Source: Babylonia areolata (taxonomy: Eukaryota; Mollusca; Gastropoda; Neogastropoda; Buccinidae). From it: a stretch of 64,000 nt of DNA. The position numbers were made by a program, and so were the translations under genes. Shown one piece after another: positions 23,201 through 35,303 of the stretch. The stretch lies in contig NC_134879.1 in the NCBI RefSeq assembly GCF_041734735.1, positions 12,992,301-13,056,300 of the forward strand, written 5' to 3'. Numbering within the stretch: position 1 is the stretch's first letter; every line of letters begins with the position of its first letter. Below the pieces are notes generated by a model, which did no database searches, had not been told where the DNA came from, and saw only the letters and a list, made by a program, of their open reading frames with translations.

Positions 23201-26200
23201 CACACACACATACACAGTGTATGCACACACACACAATGTCTTTCTCTCACACATCTTCTCTTGTCTTTAAAAAATTCTTGGCCTTTATTTGAAGTTCTGT
23301 ACACAATGGAGATAGTTCTACCAGTTATATCGATAACACTACACTGACATTTGTTCAGCAACTTCATTCTAGTTAGCTTGTCTTTTGTATTTTTTAAATA
23401 CATCTTTATTCTTGAAAAATAGTACTTCTAACCAGTGAGTTTTTGTGGCCTCTAGAGTTTCCTGTAATCAAATATAGACTTTAATACTGAGTTGATTTTA
23501 TGCATTATTCATGTGTCTGAAACTTACTGGACAGACTTTACAGTTCAAACCAAACAGTGTAGTTCATGATTGTACACCCTAATGAGCTGTTTGCGCTTAT
23601 ACTGTGTCTGAGGACTGTGCTTGTTTGTTGTAGGTCAACACACAGTTTGACTTTGTTCCCAGCCCAGGTGCCCATTTCTTTAACTATCGTGGCTACTGGA
23701 TTAGAGTTGAGCGCAACCGCGAAAAACAGATGGTCAACTTCCAAGCTGGTCTTCCCTTTGAGACTGTCACCATGACAACACTGGGCAGGAATAGAAATTT
23801 GTTCTTTGACATTTTGGACGAAGCTCGAAAGCTGGCTCTCCAGAGTCAGGAGGGCAAGACGGTCATGTTCAACGCTATGGGGGGAGAGTGGCGTCCCTTT
23901 GGTTACCCAAGAAGGAAAAGGCCGCTGGATTCTGTGATCCTGGAAAGGGGCTTGTCGGCAAAGATTCTGGAGGACGTGAGAGAATTCATCAACAGTCCCA
24001 AGTGGTACATGGACAGGGGGATACCCTACAGGCGGGGTTATCTGTTGTATGGACCGCCGGGCTGTGGCAAGAGCAGCTACATCATGGCACTCGCTGGTGA
24101 GTGTAACGTGGGCTTCTTTGTCTTCTGAGGGTGAGATAAACAGGTGGAAGTGGAATGGAACTGCCACTGATAAAAGATTCAGATTCATACTCAAATAGCC
24201 AACATCAACAAAGAGATGACCATAGTTCGACTGTCATTGATACTGATATTAGTGTACCCTTGTCAGTGACAGTTGTTGCTCAGAAGTCTTTCTTGTCAAT
24301 AAAGAAGTTAATCCAGACCTACCAGTTTATCATTGGTTTAAAGTGTTTGTCATTATTTATTGCAGTTATTTCTACAGAATGTTTGCTACATTTTAGGCGC
24401 ATTGAGTATGTAACAGGTGATGATGGTGTACAGCTTTTGAAGCTGAGCATAGCAGCTGTATTAAATATGTAGAAGATGAAGAGACTTAGCCTTCATTCAT
24501 GCCTTGGAGAGGTGCTGGAAATATTCAGCATTGAGACTTGCATGCAGTTTGATGCATGCTACAAATGGTTCCACCTCAGAAATTAAGAGGACACCATCCG
24601 ATGCCTCTGAATGGTCATCAGGTTTCTAGCTGCCCTGGACTTAAACATTGTATGTCTTTAACGACAAATCTTGCCTTGGACAGGGGCCCTGGATTACAAC
24701 ATCTGCGTGTTGAACCTGAGCGAGAAAGGTCTGTCCGATGACCGCCTGAACCACCTCCTGACTGTGGCTCCAGAGCAGAGCATCATTCTGTTGGAGGATG
24801 TGGATGCTGCTTTCCTCAACCGTGACCTCAGCAAAGAGAGTGAGTGTGGTGTGGTGTGGTGTGTTTGGTGGAAGGTACCATGACCTCAGTAAAGAGAGTG
24901 AGTGTGGTGTGGTGTGTTTGACTCTGGTGGAAGGTACTGTGACCTCAGTAAAGAGTATGTGTGGTGTGGTGTGTTTGGTGGAAGGTACCATGACCTCAGT
25001 AAAGAGAGTAAGTGTGGCGTGGTGTGTTTGACTCTGGTGGAAGGTACTGTGACCTCAGTAAAGAGTATGTGTGGTGTGGTGTGTTTGGTGGAAGGTACCG
25101 TGACCTCAGTAAAGAGAGTGAGTGTGGTGCGGTGTGTTTGGTGGAAGGTACCGTGACCTCAGCAAAGAGAGCGTGTGTGGTGCGGTGTGTTTGGTGGAAG
25201 GTACCGTGACCTCAGCAAAGAGAGCGTGTGTGGTGCGGTGTGTTTGGTGGAAGGTACCGTGACCTCAGCAAAGAGAGCGAGTGTGGTGCGGTGTGTTTGG
25301 TGGAAGGTACCGTGACCTCAGCAAAGAGAGCGAGTGTGGTGAGGTGTGTTTGGTGGAAGGTACCGTGACCTCAGCAAAGAGAGCGAGTGTGGTGCGGTGT
25401 GTTTGGTGGAAGGTACCGTGACCTCAGCAAAGAGAGCGAGTGTGGGGCGGTGTGTTTGGTGGAAGGTACCGTGACCTCAGCAAAGAGAGCGAGTGTGGTG
25501 CGGTGTGTTTGGTGGAAGGTACCGTGACCTCAGCAAAGAGAGCGAGTGTGGTGCGGTGTGTTTGGTGGAAGGTACCGTGACCTCAGCAAAGAGAGCGTGT
25601 GTGGTGCGGTGTGTTTGGTGGAAGGTACCGTGACCTCAGCAAAGAGAGCGAGTGTGTGCGGTGTGTTTGGTGGAAGGTACCGTGACCTCAGCAAAGAGAG
25701 CGAGTGTGGTGCGGTGTGTTTGGTGGAAGGTACCGTGACCTCAGCAAAGAGAGCGAGTGTGGTGTGGTGTGTTTGGTGGAAGGTACCGTGACCTCAGCAA
25801 AGAGAGCGAGTGTGGTGCGGTGTGTTTGGTGGAAGGTACCGTGACCTCAGCAAAGAGAGCGAGTGTGGTGCGGTGTGTTTGGTGGAAGGTACCGTGACCT
25901 CAGCAAAGAGAGCGAGTGTGGTGCGGTGTGTTTGGTGGAAGGTACCGTGACCTCAGCAAAGAGAGCGAGTGTGGTGCGGTGTGTTTGGTGGAAGGTACCG
26001 TGACCTCAGCAAAGAGAGCGAGTGTGGTGTGGTGTGTTTGGTGGAAGGTACCGTGACCTCAGCAAAGAGAGCGAGTGTGGTGTGGTGTGTTTGGTGGAAG
26101 GTACCGTGACCTCAGCAAAGAGAGCGAGTGTGGTGTGGTGTGTTTGGTGGAAGGTACCGTGACCTCAGCAAAGAGAGCGAGTGTGGTGTGGTGTGTTTGG

Positions 26201-29200
26201 TGGAAGGTACCGTGACCTCAGCAAAGAGAGTGAGTGTGGTGTGTTGTGTTTGACTCTGGTAGAAGGTACTGTGACCTCAGGAAAGAGTGTGAATGTTGTG
26301 TGGTGTGTTTGGTGGAAGGTACTGTGACCTCAGCAAAGAGTGTGGTGTGTTGTGTTTGACTCTGGTGAAGGTACCGTGACCTCAGCAAAGAGTGTGAATG
26401 TTGTGTGGTGTGTTTGTGGAAGGTACTGTGACCTCACGCAAAGAGTGTGGTGTGTTGTTGTTTGACTCTGGTGGAAGGTACCGTGACCTCAGCAAAGAGT
26501 GTGAATGTTGTGTGGTGTGTTTGGTGGAAGGTACTGTGACCCTCAGCAAAGAGTGTCGAGTGTGGTGTGTTGTGTTGACTCTGGTGGAAGGTACCGTTAC
26601 CTCAGCAAAGAGAGTGAGTGTGGTGCGGGTGTGTATGGTGGAAGGTACTCTGACCTCAGCAAAGAGAGTGAGTGTGGTGCGGTGTTTGGTGGAAGGTACC
26701 GTGACCTCAGCAAAGAGTGTGAGTGTTGTGCGGTGTGTTTGGTGGAAGGTACTGTGACCTCAGCAAAGAGTGTGAATGTTGTGTGGTGTGTTTGGTGGAA
26801 GGTACCGTGACCTCAGCAAAGAGTGTGAATGTGTGTGACCTCAGCAAAGAGTGTGAATGTTGTGTGGTGTGTTTGGTGGAAGGTACTGTGACCTCAGCAA
26901 AGAGTGTGAATGTTGTGTGGTGTGTTTGGTGAAAGGTACTGTGACCTCAGCAAAGAGTGTGGTGTGTTGTGTTGACTCTGGTGGAAGGTACCGTGACCCT
27001 CAGTAAAGAGAGTGTGTGTGGTGTGTTGTGTTTGACTCTGGTGGAAGGTACCGTGACCTCAGCAAAGAGTGTGAATGTTGTGTGGTGTGTTTGGTGGAAG
27101 GTACTGTGACCTCAGCAAAGAGTGTGGTGTGTTGTGTTTGACTCTGGTGGAAGGTACCGTGACCTCAGCAAAGAGTGTGAATGTTGTGTGGTGTGTTTGG
27201 TGGAAGGTACTGTGACCTCAGCAAAGAGTGTGGTGTGTTGTGTTTGACTCTGGTGGAAGGTACCGTGACCTCAGCAAAGAGTGTGAGTGTTGTGTGGTGT
27301 GTTTGGTGGAAGGTACCGTGACCTCAGCAAAGAGTGTGAATGTTGTGTGGTGTGTTTGGTGGAAGGTACTGTGACCTCAGCAAAGAGTGTGAATGTTGTG
27401 TGGTGTGTTTGGTGGAAGGTACTGTGACCTCAGCAAAGAGAGTGAGTGTGGTGTGTTGTGTTTGACTCTGGTGGAAGGTACCGTGACCTCAGCAAAGAGA
27501 GTGAGTGTGGTGTGTTGTGTTTGACTCGGCTGGAAGGGGTACTGTGACCTCAGCAAAGAGTGTGAGTCACTGAGTGTGGTGTGTGGTTTGTTTGGAGGAA
27601 GGTACCGTGACCTTAGCAAACAGTGAGTGAGTGTGGTGTGATGTTTGACTCTGGTGGAAGGGTTAACCCCCTTGACGGCTGAGCCTTGGTGGACAGAGAT
27701 CAGTGTGGCCTGAATTCTACGTGTGACCAATTAAGTGCTGGTTTTACTAAGCAAAACCTGCGCAGTCCCAAGAGAAAGAAGTCCAAATAAATGATGATGA
27801 TGATGACATATCTTGAAGTCAAGGTCACTGGGTCACCTCAGCGTGTGTATGGTTTGCGCTTGTGCGTGTGTGCTGTGAGCTTTCCTTCCTCTTGGCATTC
27901 ACAGCTACACCGGAATGAGCTTTTAAAATCCTTTCCGTCAGTCAGTTTTGATCACACTTCCTGACACCTGATCACAAGAAAGATGGCATCTAAAAAAAAG
28001 ATGGAGATTCCCCTGAGACATGTACAAAGTATGGCCTCTGAAAATTGAGAGCATATACTGATATAGGTTTGCAGATAACTGGCCCTGATCTGGTCGCATT
28101 TCAACATCTTGGATGCTGCTGAAATGTGATGCTGGTGGTCAATGGGAATGTGTTGTGTGTGTGTGTGTGTGTGTGTGTGCATGTGTGTGTGTGTGAATTT
28201 GACCAAGTTTGTTGGTACATGTCATTCTTTAAACTTGCACACTTGTCCTCAGACACAGCACTAGTGGTCAAAGGGAGTATTGTGTATGTTTGAGTGTATA
28301 CATGTGTGTGTGTGGTGGGGGGGGGGGGGGGGGTTGAACAGGTTTGTTAGTACATGTCATACTTAAAATGTAAACTTGCACTCTTGTCCTCAGACCCGGC
28401 AATGTATCAAGGGATGGGAAGGCTGACTTTCAGTGGTCTGCTCAATGCACTTGATGGCGTGGCATCTGCTGAGGCTCGAATCGTCTTCATGACAACCAAC
28501 TACCTTGACAGGCAAGAGACTGTGCCCTTTTGTTTATACATGGTCATAAACATAAACTGTGACATGCCTGTCTGAGTGTGTATGTGTGCGTGCTTGAAAT
28601 TCATTCTTCTAAATCTGCTCTTCTCACAGACGATCATATTTTTACATTCACAGGACTAGGAATGTCTTTGAAGAAAGGCCAGTGTTATTTTGCTTTCTTT
28701 CTGAGTTTCTCTGTGCCCAACTTCAACTGTGAGAATAATTTTCTGACATTCACTTTTATTTCTTGTCAAACGTTTTTATAAAGTCACATGGCAATTGAAA
28801 GAACAAAGGATTCCATAGAACTAGTTTATCACAGACATCTATTTCATATGAAGAAAAAAAAAGCAGTGTATTATATTTTAAGAGAAAAAGACAACTACCG
28901 TAAAGTTTGGTCCATAAGCCACAACTTTTTACCCCAGCTTCAACCTCTGCAGCTTATACAGTGATGCGGCTTATTTGCGGATTTTAACGATCCTGGGAGT
29001 GTCACGTTCTTGTCTATTCTTAGCTGCTCTTCAACTCACCAAAATCATGATTTCTGTCCATGAATTTTTGGATGAGCTTCAGGATTTATAAATCAAATCC
29101 GCACACATTAAAGCCTTCAGATCAGCATTCAGTTCTACTCTGCTCAAGCGTACACCCTCATCATGCCGAAAACACGATGTTATGCCTATGATGCAGCCTT

Positions 29201-29982
29201 CAAATTGAAGGCAATCGACCTAGCAGACGACAGTGCAAGCGATGAACCAGCAGTGACCTCCACCTTCATGTTCATGAAGTGAAAGCGAGGCTGAAGTTAG
29301 TGACAAGATGGCGGAGGAAGCTGTGCTGGTTCTCTTCAACTCAGACACTGAAGACGAAGATTTTAGTGGATTCAGTGAGCAGGATGACATTGAATAAATG
29401 TGACTATCCCTAAATTATGGATCTTATTTTCATTGTGTTTATTTTATTTTTTTTTGTGGCACTAGCAGTATTTTCGCTTGCTTTTCTTTGTGTTGTTCCC
29501 GCTTGTCTTTATTTCATAACCTACAGTATCGACAGCTTTTCTGTTTTGTATCAGTATGTGTTCCGGTACCGGAAATAAGTGCAGCTTATAAACCGGTGCG
29601 GCTTATGTATGTATAAAGTTCAATTTTTTCCAAAATTTAGTGGGTGCGGCTTATATACCAGTGCGCTCAATAGACCGAACTTTACGGTACCTCATGAATG
29701 CTTAATTCTTGCGTTTGCTGTTTCAGACTGGACCCTGCCTTGATACGACCAGGACGAGTGGATATGAAAGAGTTTGTCGATTACTGTTCACACTTTCAGC
29801 TGACCCAAATGTTCCTGCGCTTCTACCCAGAGGAGCCAGAGTCCAGGGCTTCTGAGTTTGCCCAGCTTGTGATGGCGAGTGGAAAACCCGTCAGTGCAGC
29901 CCAGGTGCAAGGGTTTTTCATGATGCACAAGTCTGACCCTGACGCTGTCCTGAAGAATGTGGAAGAGCTGTCCAGTGTATGA
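20759..29982 (+). CDS. BCS1L: BCS1L, mitochondrial AAA chaperone for complex III assembly (complete)
   Basis: Six exons: 20759-20869, 22951-23109, 23634-24096, 24684-24839, 28394-28511 and 29727-29982. The phases fit at every junction (0, 0, 1, 1, 2), giving 420 residues, close to the 419 of human BCS1L. Residues 1-90 hold the N-terminal transmembrane/internal targeting region ([16 protein letters not shown]) and the start of the BCS1_N domain. Walker [10 protein letters not shown] is at 230-238 and Walker B ILLEDVD at 279-285. [17 protein letters not shown], the sensor region MTTNYLD and [12 protein letters not shown] follow, then the C-terminal helices. The protein sits in the mitochondrial inner membrane and inserts the Rieske iron-sulfur protein into complex III. 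Introns 1-4 are GT-AG. Intron 5 has a GC donor (AG|GCAAGA), required by phase. Intron 4 contains a minisatellite copied from the exon 4 donor; intron 5 contains a DNA-transposon remnant. Confidence 0.97.
21102..21167. repeat. CA/TA microsatellite in BCS1L intron 1
   Basis: About 24 CA units followed by TA units. A longer CA run, preceded by a GCGC stretch, lies at about 22263-22344 in the same intron. The rest of intron 1 (20870-22950) holds no recognisable gene. Confidence 0.9.
22500..22626 (+). repeat. LINE 3'-end-like fragment
   Basis: Ends in GACAATAAAATC followed by (TATTC)n, the arrangement of a LINE 3' UTR with a short tandem tail. No coding part was seen. About 22720-22800 is a short fragment of SINE1 (ATGACTGTTTTTACC). 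Confidence 0.45.
24821..27660 (+). repeat. Minisatellite built from the BCS1L exon 4/intron 4 boundary
   Basis: About fifty tandem copies, mostly 53 bases long, of a unit containing CGTGACCTCAGCAAAGAGA, the last 19 bases of exon 4 (RDLSKE), plus the donor and a GT-rich intronic stretch ending GGTGGAAGGTAC. The first copy is the real exon end (24821-24839) with its donor GTGAGT. Early copies keep GTGAGT. The homogeneous middle block (about 25150-26220) mostly has GCGAGT at the same place. Later copies read GTGTGA or GTGTGG and alternate with a variant carrying GACTCTGGTGG. Frames reading through it (VWWKVP, DLSKE) are artefacts of the repeat. Confidence 0.95.
28146..28196. repeat. GT microsatellite and G tract in intron 4
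   Basis: A (GT)n run, followed at about 28315-28333 by a G tract, just upstream of the exon 5 acceptor. Between the minisatellite and exon 5 (27661-28393) nothing else is recognised. Confidence 0.8.
28898..29687 (+). mobile_element. pogo/Tigger-like internally deleted DNA transposon
   Basis: A 790-base element flanked by TA on each side (28896-28897 and 29688-29689). Its terminal inverted repeats begin CCGTAAAGTTTGGTC on the left and, reverse-complemented, CCGTAAAGTTCGGTC on the right. It keeps the first residues of a transposase (29163-29282, [21 protein letters not shown], a typical N-terminus of the pogo group) and the last ones (29308-29397, ending [13 protein letters not shown]). The whole DDE core is absent. 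This is the classic structure of a deletion derivative mobilised in trans. It lies entirely inside BCS1L intron 5. Confidence 0.85.
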
Positions 29983-30917
29983 CAAAGAAAGTGACAAGCG
30001 TTTTGTTTTCAGTGTGTTCAGTGTGTGAGGAAGACAGTGATTGCGTTTTGTTTCTGTTGCATGCATGCTTTTTTTGTTACTGTGTATATGAAGTGAATAC
30101 AGGATGAATGATGAAGTAACAGTTTTAAAAACTGTGTGTGTGTGAATGTGTGCACATGTTAAAATGAGAAATAATAATGATTAGTTCAGAATTTTAGAAA
30201 CAGTGTTTGTGTGTGGGTGTCTGTGGCACGTGAAAATGGGTATATATTATTCAACTCCACCTCTGCAACCTATTCAGAGTATAAAACACAATATTCAAAT
30301 ATTAAACCCACCTATTCCTTTATTTATATGACTGTATATTTACACATGCTGCTGTTGTCAATGCTACCTGCATGATAAAATAACCTTTAATGTCATGTAC
30401 ATATGCACTAAATAGCTACACATACCCCAGCATACTTACATTCATGTACACATAATTATGAACATTCATTTGTAGAAAACTATTAATACTGTGACAAAAA
30501 TGTAAATTAAAATTTTTAAAAGTTAAAACATTTACAAATACAGACAAAACACTTTCCCTTCAAATTTTTTTAACAGATATATTTAACAAAATGCAGTGGT
30601 ATAAAATGCTGTAAAAACTGAGAGACACCTGTAACAACAGGCCCAGGCCCAGGACCAAACGCACACAACGTCACAGGATCAAGACAATGTGCTCAGCACT
30701 GCTGACAGACCAGTTTCAGTTATAAGGAAGTGTCAAAGCATGCAGACTCACCTTTATGCACAACACCTCATCTGCTTCATTAAAAAAGAGAAGAAAAAAA
30801 AGGAAACCTGACTTGTCCGGCCTTGAGAATGCTACAAATGCAAGTTGCAGAACTGAAAGAGATGGGAACAAAAGGAAATTTTCTATCTAAAACTACGTTT
30901 AAGTAACATACATACCG

Positions 30918-31095
30918 TGACCCACTAGTGCAGACTCCGGCAGGGGTCTGACATTCCTGTCCTGTGCAAACTACTATCCGCCTATGCGGAGAAAACTAAA
31001 GTAGCTACGGCCGATAACCTCCTGGAAGTAGGTTACCTCCCCTTTGCCCCCCTGACTAGCGCCTTCTTTTTCCGGCAGCCATCATGACTCCTGTT
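30918..31095. repeat. Dispersed repeat R6, well-preserved copy
   Basis: A GC-richer segment with the words GACCCACTAGTGCAGACTCC, GGGGTCTGACATTCC and AGTAGGTTACCTCCCC. A decayed copy lies at 34879-35012 in the same orientation. It stands out from its AT-rich surroundings. The family is not recognised; a short SINE-like or structured-RNA-derived repeat is possible. Confidence 0.55.
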
Positions 31096-31410
31096 CCTGT
31101 GCTCTTCATAAGGCTACAAACTGCAGTTATAAATCATACTGAAATTTAAACAAAATAAACCAAATGGATAAGCAAATAAAACATAGTCAAATAAAAAGGC
31201 ACATATGAATAATAAAGTCAACTGTAAAAGGGCCTCATTCAGCAAACTTATATGCATGCACACATGCACAAATTTGTAGTCTCACAGACTGTCAGGCCCA
31301 CCCCCCACCAACACACATGCTCCAGCCCACCATCTGCATACACTGATAATTATACTCTGACACATGCATATGACACACATATAAATGTTATGTGCATCTT
31401 ACATAGAGGA

Positions 31411-31825
31411 GTGCAGTGATGGCCTAGAAGTAACCCGTCCGCCTAGGAAGCGAGAGAATCTGAGCGTGCTGGTTCGAATCATCGGCTCAGCCGCCAATAT
31501 GTTCTCCCCCTCCACTAGACCTTGAGTGGTGGTCTGGACGCTAGTCATTCGGATGAGACAATAAACCGAGGTCCTGTGTGCAGCATGCACTTAGCGCACA
31601 TAAAAGAACCCACGGCAACAAAAGGGTTGTCCCTGGCAAAATTCTGTAGAAAAATCCACTTCGATAGGAAAAAGAAATAAAACTGTATGCAGGAAAAAAA
31701 GAAAAGAAAAAAAGGTCGGCACTGTAGTGTAGCGACGCGCTCTCACTGGAGAAAGCAGCCCGAATTTCACACAGAGAAATCTGTTGTGATAAAAAGAAAT
31801 AGAAATACAAATATAAATATCTGAA
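31411..31825 (+). mobile_element. SINE2 copy, plus orientation
   Basis: Same family as 13470-13866, here readable directly. It has the head GTGATGGCCTAGAAGTAACC, the B-box GGTTCGAATCAT, the body with GGATGAGACAATAAACC, and the tail AAATACAAATATAAATA. Confidence 0.88.
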
Positions 31826-32354
31826 AGTAGTAAAAAAATTTAGATATCTATATTTTTTAAAAATAAAACACTGCTCATCACTTGGAGAAGATCTGCAGAC
31901 CTGTCGTCTGTCCACACCGACACATCATTCAACAATCGATGGGTTTTTCTTCTTTACCCCAAGTCCTGAATGTCTGAGGAAAGCAGAATAAAATCATGGT
32001 GTGTCACATCAGTGCACTCTCACCTTGTGTTGACTAAGATAAAAGATGACACTGCTTTGTTTGTTGTTGTTGACAGCAGTGAAAAGACTATGTCCTCGCA
32101 GGGAATCCGTCAACCAGTGAAACTACATTGAAAATTGAGAAGTTGACACCTTGTTCATTAAAAAAACCAAAAAAAAAAAACCAAAAAAACCCCAGTGTAT
32201 TAAAAAAAAGAAAGAAATCACCCCCCCCCCAAAAAAAAAACCCAACAGGACCAGCATAATAAAAAAAAAAGAGAAAAGAACTGAGTATCATGACAAGTAT
32301 ATGCACATGTTGCTGCCAATGCACTACTGATCCAAAGGCCCAGCAGATGTGAAG

Positions 32355-35271
32355 TCAGAGAATACTGCAGTAAGATTCTCTGTTATCTGTCTTCGTCTCT
32401 CCATTCTCTGACCAGTTCATGAACCTGAAAAAAAAAAAAAAAGAGGGGGTTAGGGGGGTTACAAAAGAAATCACTGCACGATACTGTGTAGCTAAATTTA
32501 TCTGAGATATAAATAATGTTCTGCAGATATCCGAAGCCGCAACAACATGATTGACCTAGTCTGAACAAATCTACCAAGAACTGTGGTATGCTATACTGGC
32601 AACAAGCAAAATATGACACTGCAAAATCACGGTGTGCTGAGTCAAAACAACTTCGGCTGACTAGTTTGAAATTTTGATAAAACTGACTGCTGACCTGAGA
32701 CAGACAAAATGACGACCCCAACAAGACTGGTGGGAAAGAGAAAGAAAACGGAAAGCTTCTTTCATGAATATCCACCTCCATTTCCCAAAATGTCACTAAA
32801 TTCTGGACACGGGGTTCCTTGAAACTGAACACTAGACATTTGGCCTTTGGTGAAACTGATATCAAGAAACCACTGATGATTAAGACAACACACCTTTCAT
32901 CTTCCTGGACATCTGAGTCTTTGTGCTCCATCCGATTCGACTCACAGTGGTAGTCCTCCTTCTCCTCCTCCTCAGGGTGAGAGTCCTCATCTTCCTCAGG
33001 GTGGTAGTCCTCATCTTCCTCAGGGTGGTAGTCCTCATCTTCCTCAGGTAGGTAGTCCTCATCTTCCTCAGGGTGGTAGTCCTCATCTTCCTCAGGGTGG
33101 TAGTCCTCATCTTCCTCAGGTAGGTAGTCCTCATCTTCCTCAGGGTGGTAGTCCTCATCTTCCTCAGGGTGGTAGTCCTCATCTTCCTCAGGTAGGTAGT
33201 CCTCATCTTCCTCAGGGTGGTAGTCCTCATCCTCCTCAGGTTGGTAGTCCTCATCCTCCTCATTCTCTGGGTGGCTGTCCTCATCATCCTCATTCTCTGA
33301 GTGATAGTCATCCTCCTCCTCTGGGTTATAGTCTTCATCCTCCTCTGGGTGGTAGTCCTCATCCTCATCATTCCCCGGGTGATAGTCCTCATCATCCTCA
33401 TTCTCTGGGTGGTTGTCCTCATCATCCTCTGGATGATACTCATCTGTCCCTATGTGATCTTCTTCACCTGAGTCTTGGAGACGTACCTCTTGTGACTGGC
33501 GATGGTACATCCCCTCTGACACTTGGTGGGATGCTTTACTCGGCTTCTGACAGTGCCTGTCACCTGGCTTTTGACTGGCCTCAGTCTGTGTGCTATTGTT
33601 CCTAACAGCACACTGTTCAGCCTGAAGGCTTGGAGAATAGACTTTGCCTGACCGGGTCCTGCCAGGAGCAGACACATTGGCAACAGCGTTTGAGCCTGAA
33701 GAGGCTCTCTTGGACTGTTCAGAGACTGCCGATGCAGGAGGAGGAGGAGGAGGAGTCTTCATTCCACATGCGTGAGGCGATGACTTCATCACCCTGCACG
33801 TGTTGCCTGGGGCTGGGGGAGGACTGGATGGTGATGGAACACTTCTGGCTGGTCCCTGGAACATGGTGGGTTGGGTTGAGGGACGGGAGGAGCGGGTAGG
33901 GGGGCGAACTTTGCTCGGATGTGGGGCGGGCAGGCTGGCTCCTTCACTGTTCTGTCTGACAACCTGCTGACAAAAAATACAATCATTCAAATGCTGACAT
34001 GCCAACAGATGCAAACTGCAAGCTGTGCATGAGGCAGGCAAGCTGACAGAGCTACCTAATGGTTATGATAGTCTCAGTTTCCAGTTCTCTCTCTCTCTCT
34101 CTCTCTTTCTCACCCAATCATTCACACTCTCTTCCTGAGAATAGTGGGTCGATGTCTTTTATTGCAAACGGCACTGGGAAAGACAGACTTCAATGTTCTG
34201 TTATTTTTAAACAGGTGTCATTGGGATTGCTTGCAAGCTCGTATCCATGGTTGGCACTATACATGAGATGGGTAAAAGTAGAGGGATTCAGTTTGAGGCA
34301 AGCAAGGCAAGGCAAGGCAAGGAGTTTATTTCGTGTGCCCCCCTGGGGGCACTGAAACATTACATACGTTCATTATTTACACACACCCAATAAATACAAA
34401 ATTTGACCATTGGTGAGTTGTGTTGCCAGAATACTGTTTTGCTTATCATAGCACTTCTGTTTGAACCCATGTGTAAGATCAGATCTAGCAGCAGAAAAGA
34501 CTCAGTGGTCAGACTTCAGTTTTAACTCACTCAGTACGGCCAGTCATCTCTTCTCCTCTACACAGACCCCTCGGATGTCCAATGGGTGTCTGAATGACCA
34601 AACCTTTAGCTTCCGTCGTCAGAATTGTGGTATTCTTTGTCAACATTCACCTCTTCAGTATAAGAGCCTTCCGCTTGCAATATTTTGATGATGGTAACTG
34701 GGGTGAAACACTGTTAACGTCATCTCTTTCGCCGTTCGTATGGAGAGAGTTAAAACAACAACAACACAAGCCTCCCTCTCCACCTCCCACAACACACACT
34801 CCCAAAACAAATGTCTTGAAAACTGAAAATGACAATACTCAGATGATTTTTTTTCCCTAAAAATCATGTTTAATTTAACATATGTAACAAGACCCACTTG
34901 TGCAAACTCTAGCAGGGTCTGATTCATGAACTTTTGAAAAATAATACTGGTCTGTTCAGGTGGAGAACTCAAAACTAGCTGCATCTAGTTACTTCCCTTA
35001 GTATATTACCCCTTCTAAATGAAAAAAAAAAGTCATTCCAACACATGATTTACCCTGGCACACGATGCATCTGCAAGGCCCAGAATCCATTCATTGCTCA
35101 ATGAAGAACTGAGAATTTGGCGAAGCTGATGGTATTTGGGTTTTGCATCATAGGCAAGTTGCCCAACAATCTCCAGGTATCTTCTGATGCCCTCTAAAAA
35201 CAAAATACGGACAGTGATGGCACCTTTAGCTAGAGACAAAGCAACAGTGTGTGTGCGTGTGTGAGAGAGAC

Positions 35272-35303
<32 letters not shown>

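Larger units (their letters stand above)
29983..32354. other. Tail-to-tail gap between BCS1L and VRK1
   Basis: It holds the 3' UTRs of both genes, whose ends are not clear from sequence. The repeats seen are R6 (30918-31095) and a SINE2 (31411-31825). Poly-A, poly-C and poly-T runs lie at 32160-32270. No coding frame of note was found. Confidence 0.5.

Noticed and set aside
22164-23403. His/Thr and Cys/Val frames at CA/GT repeats here and at many other places (9154, 10130, 43359, 49048, 52153, 63274)
   Set aside because: Translations of dinucleotide repeats with no conserved part.
24798-26932. Open frames with repeated DLSKE and VWWKVP peptides
   Set aside because: They are translations of the 53-base minisatellite, whose unit is not a multiple of three, so frames appear and vanish with copy variation.
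24821-27660. CRISPR-like array
   Set aside because: Repeats follow each other without unique spacers, the genome is animal, and the unit derives from the neighbouring exon.
32880-33443. Open frame of Met/Arg/Thr repeats opposite the acidic tail frame
   Set aside because: An alternative frame of the VRK1 coding repeat; the VRK1 frame is fixed by splice phase and kinase homology.
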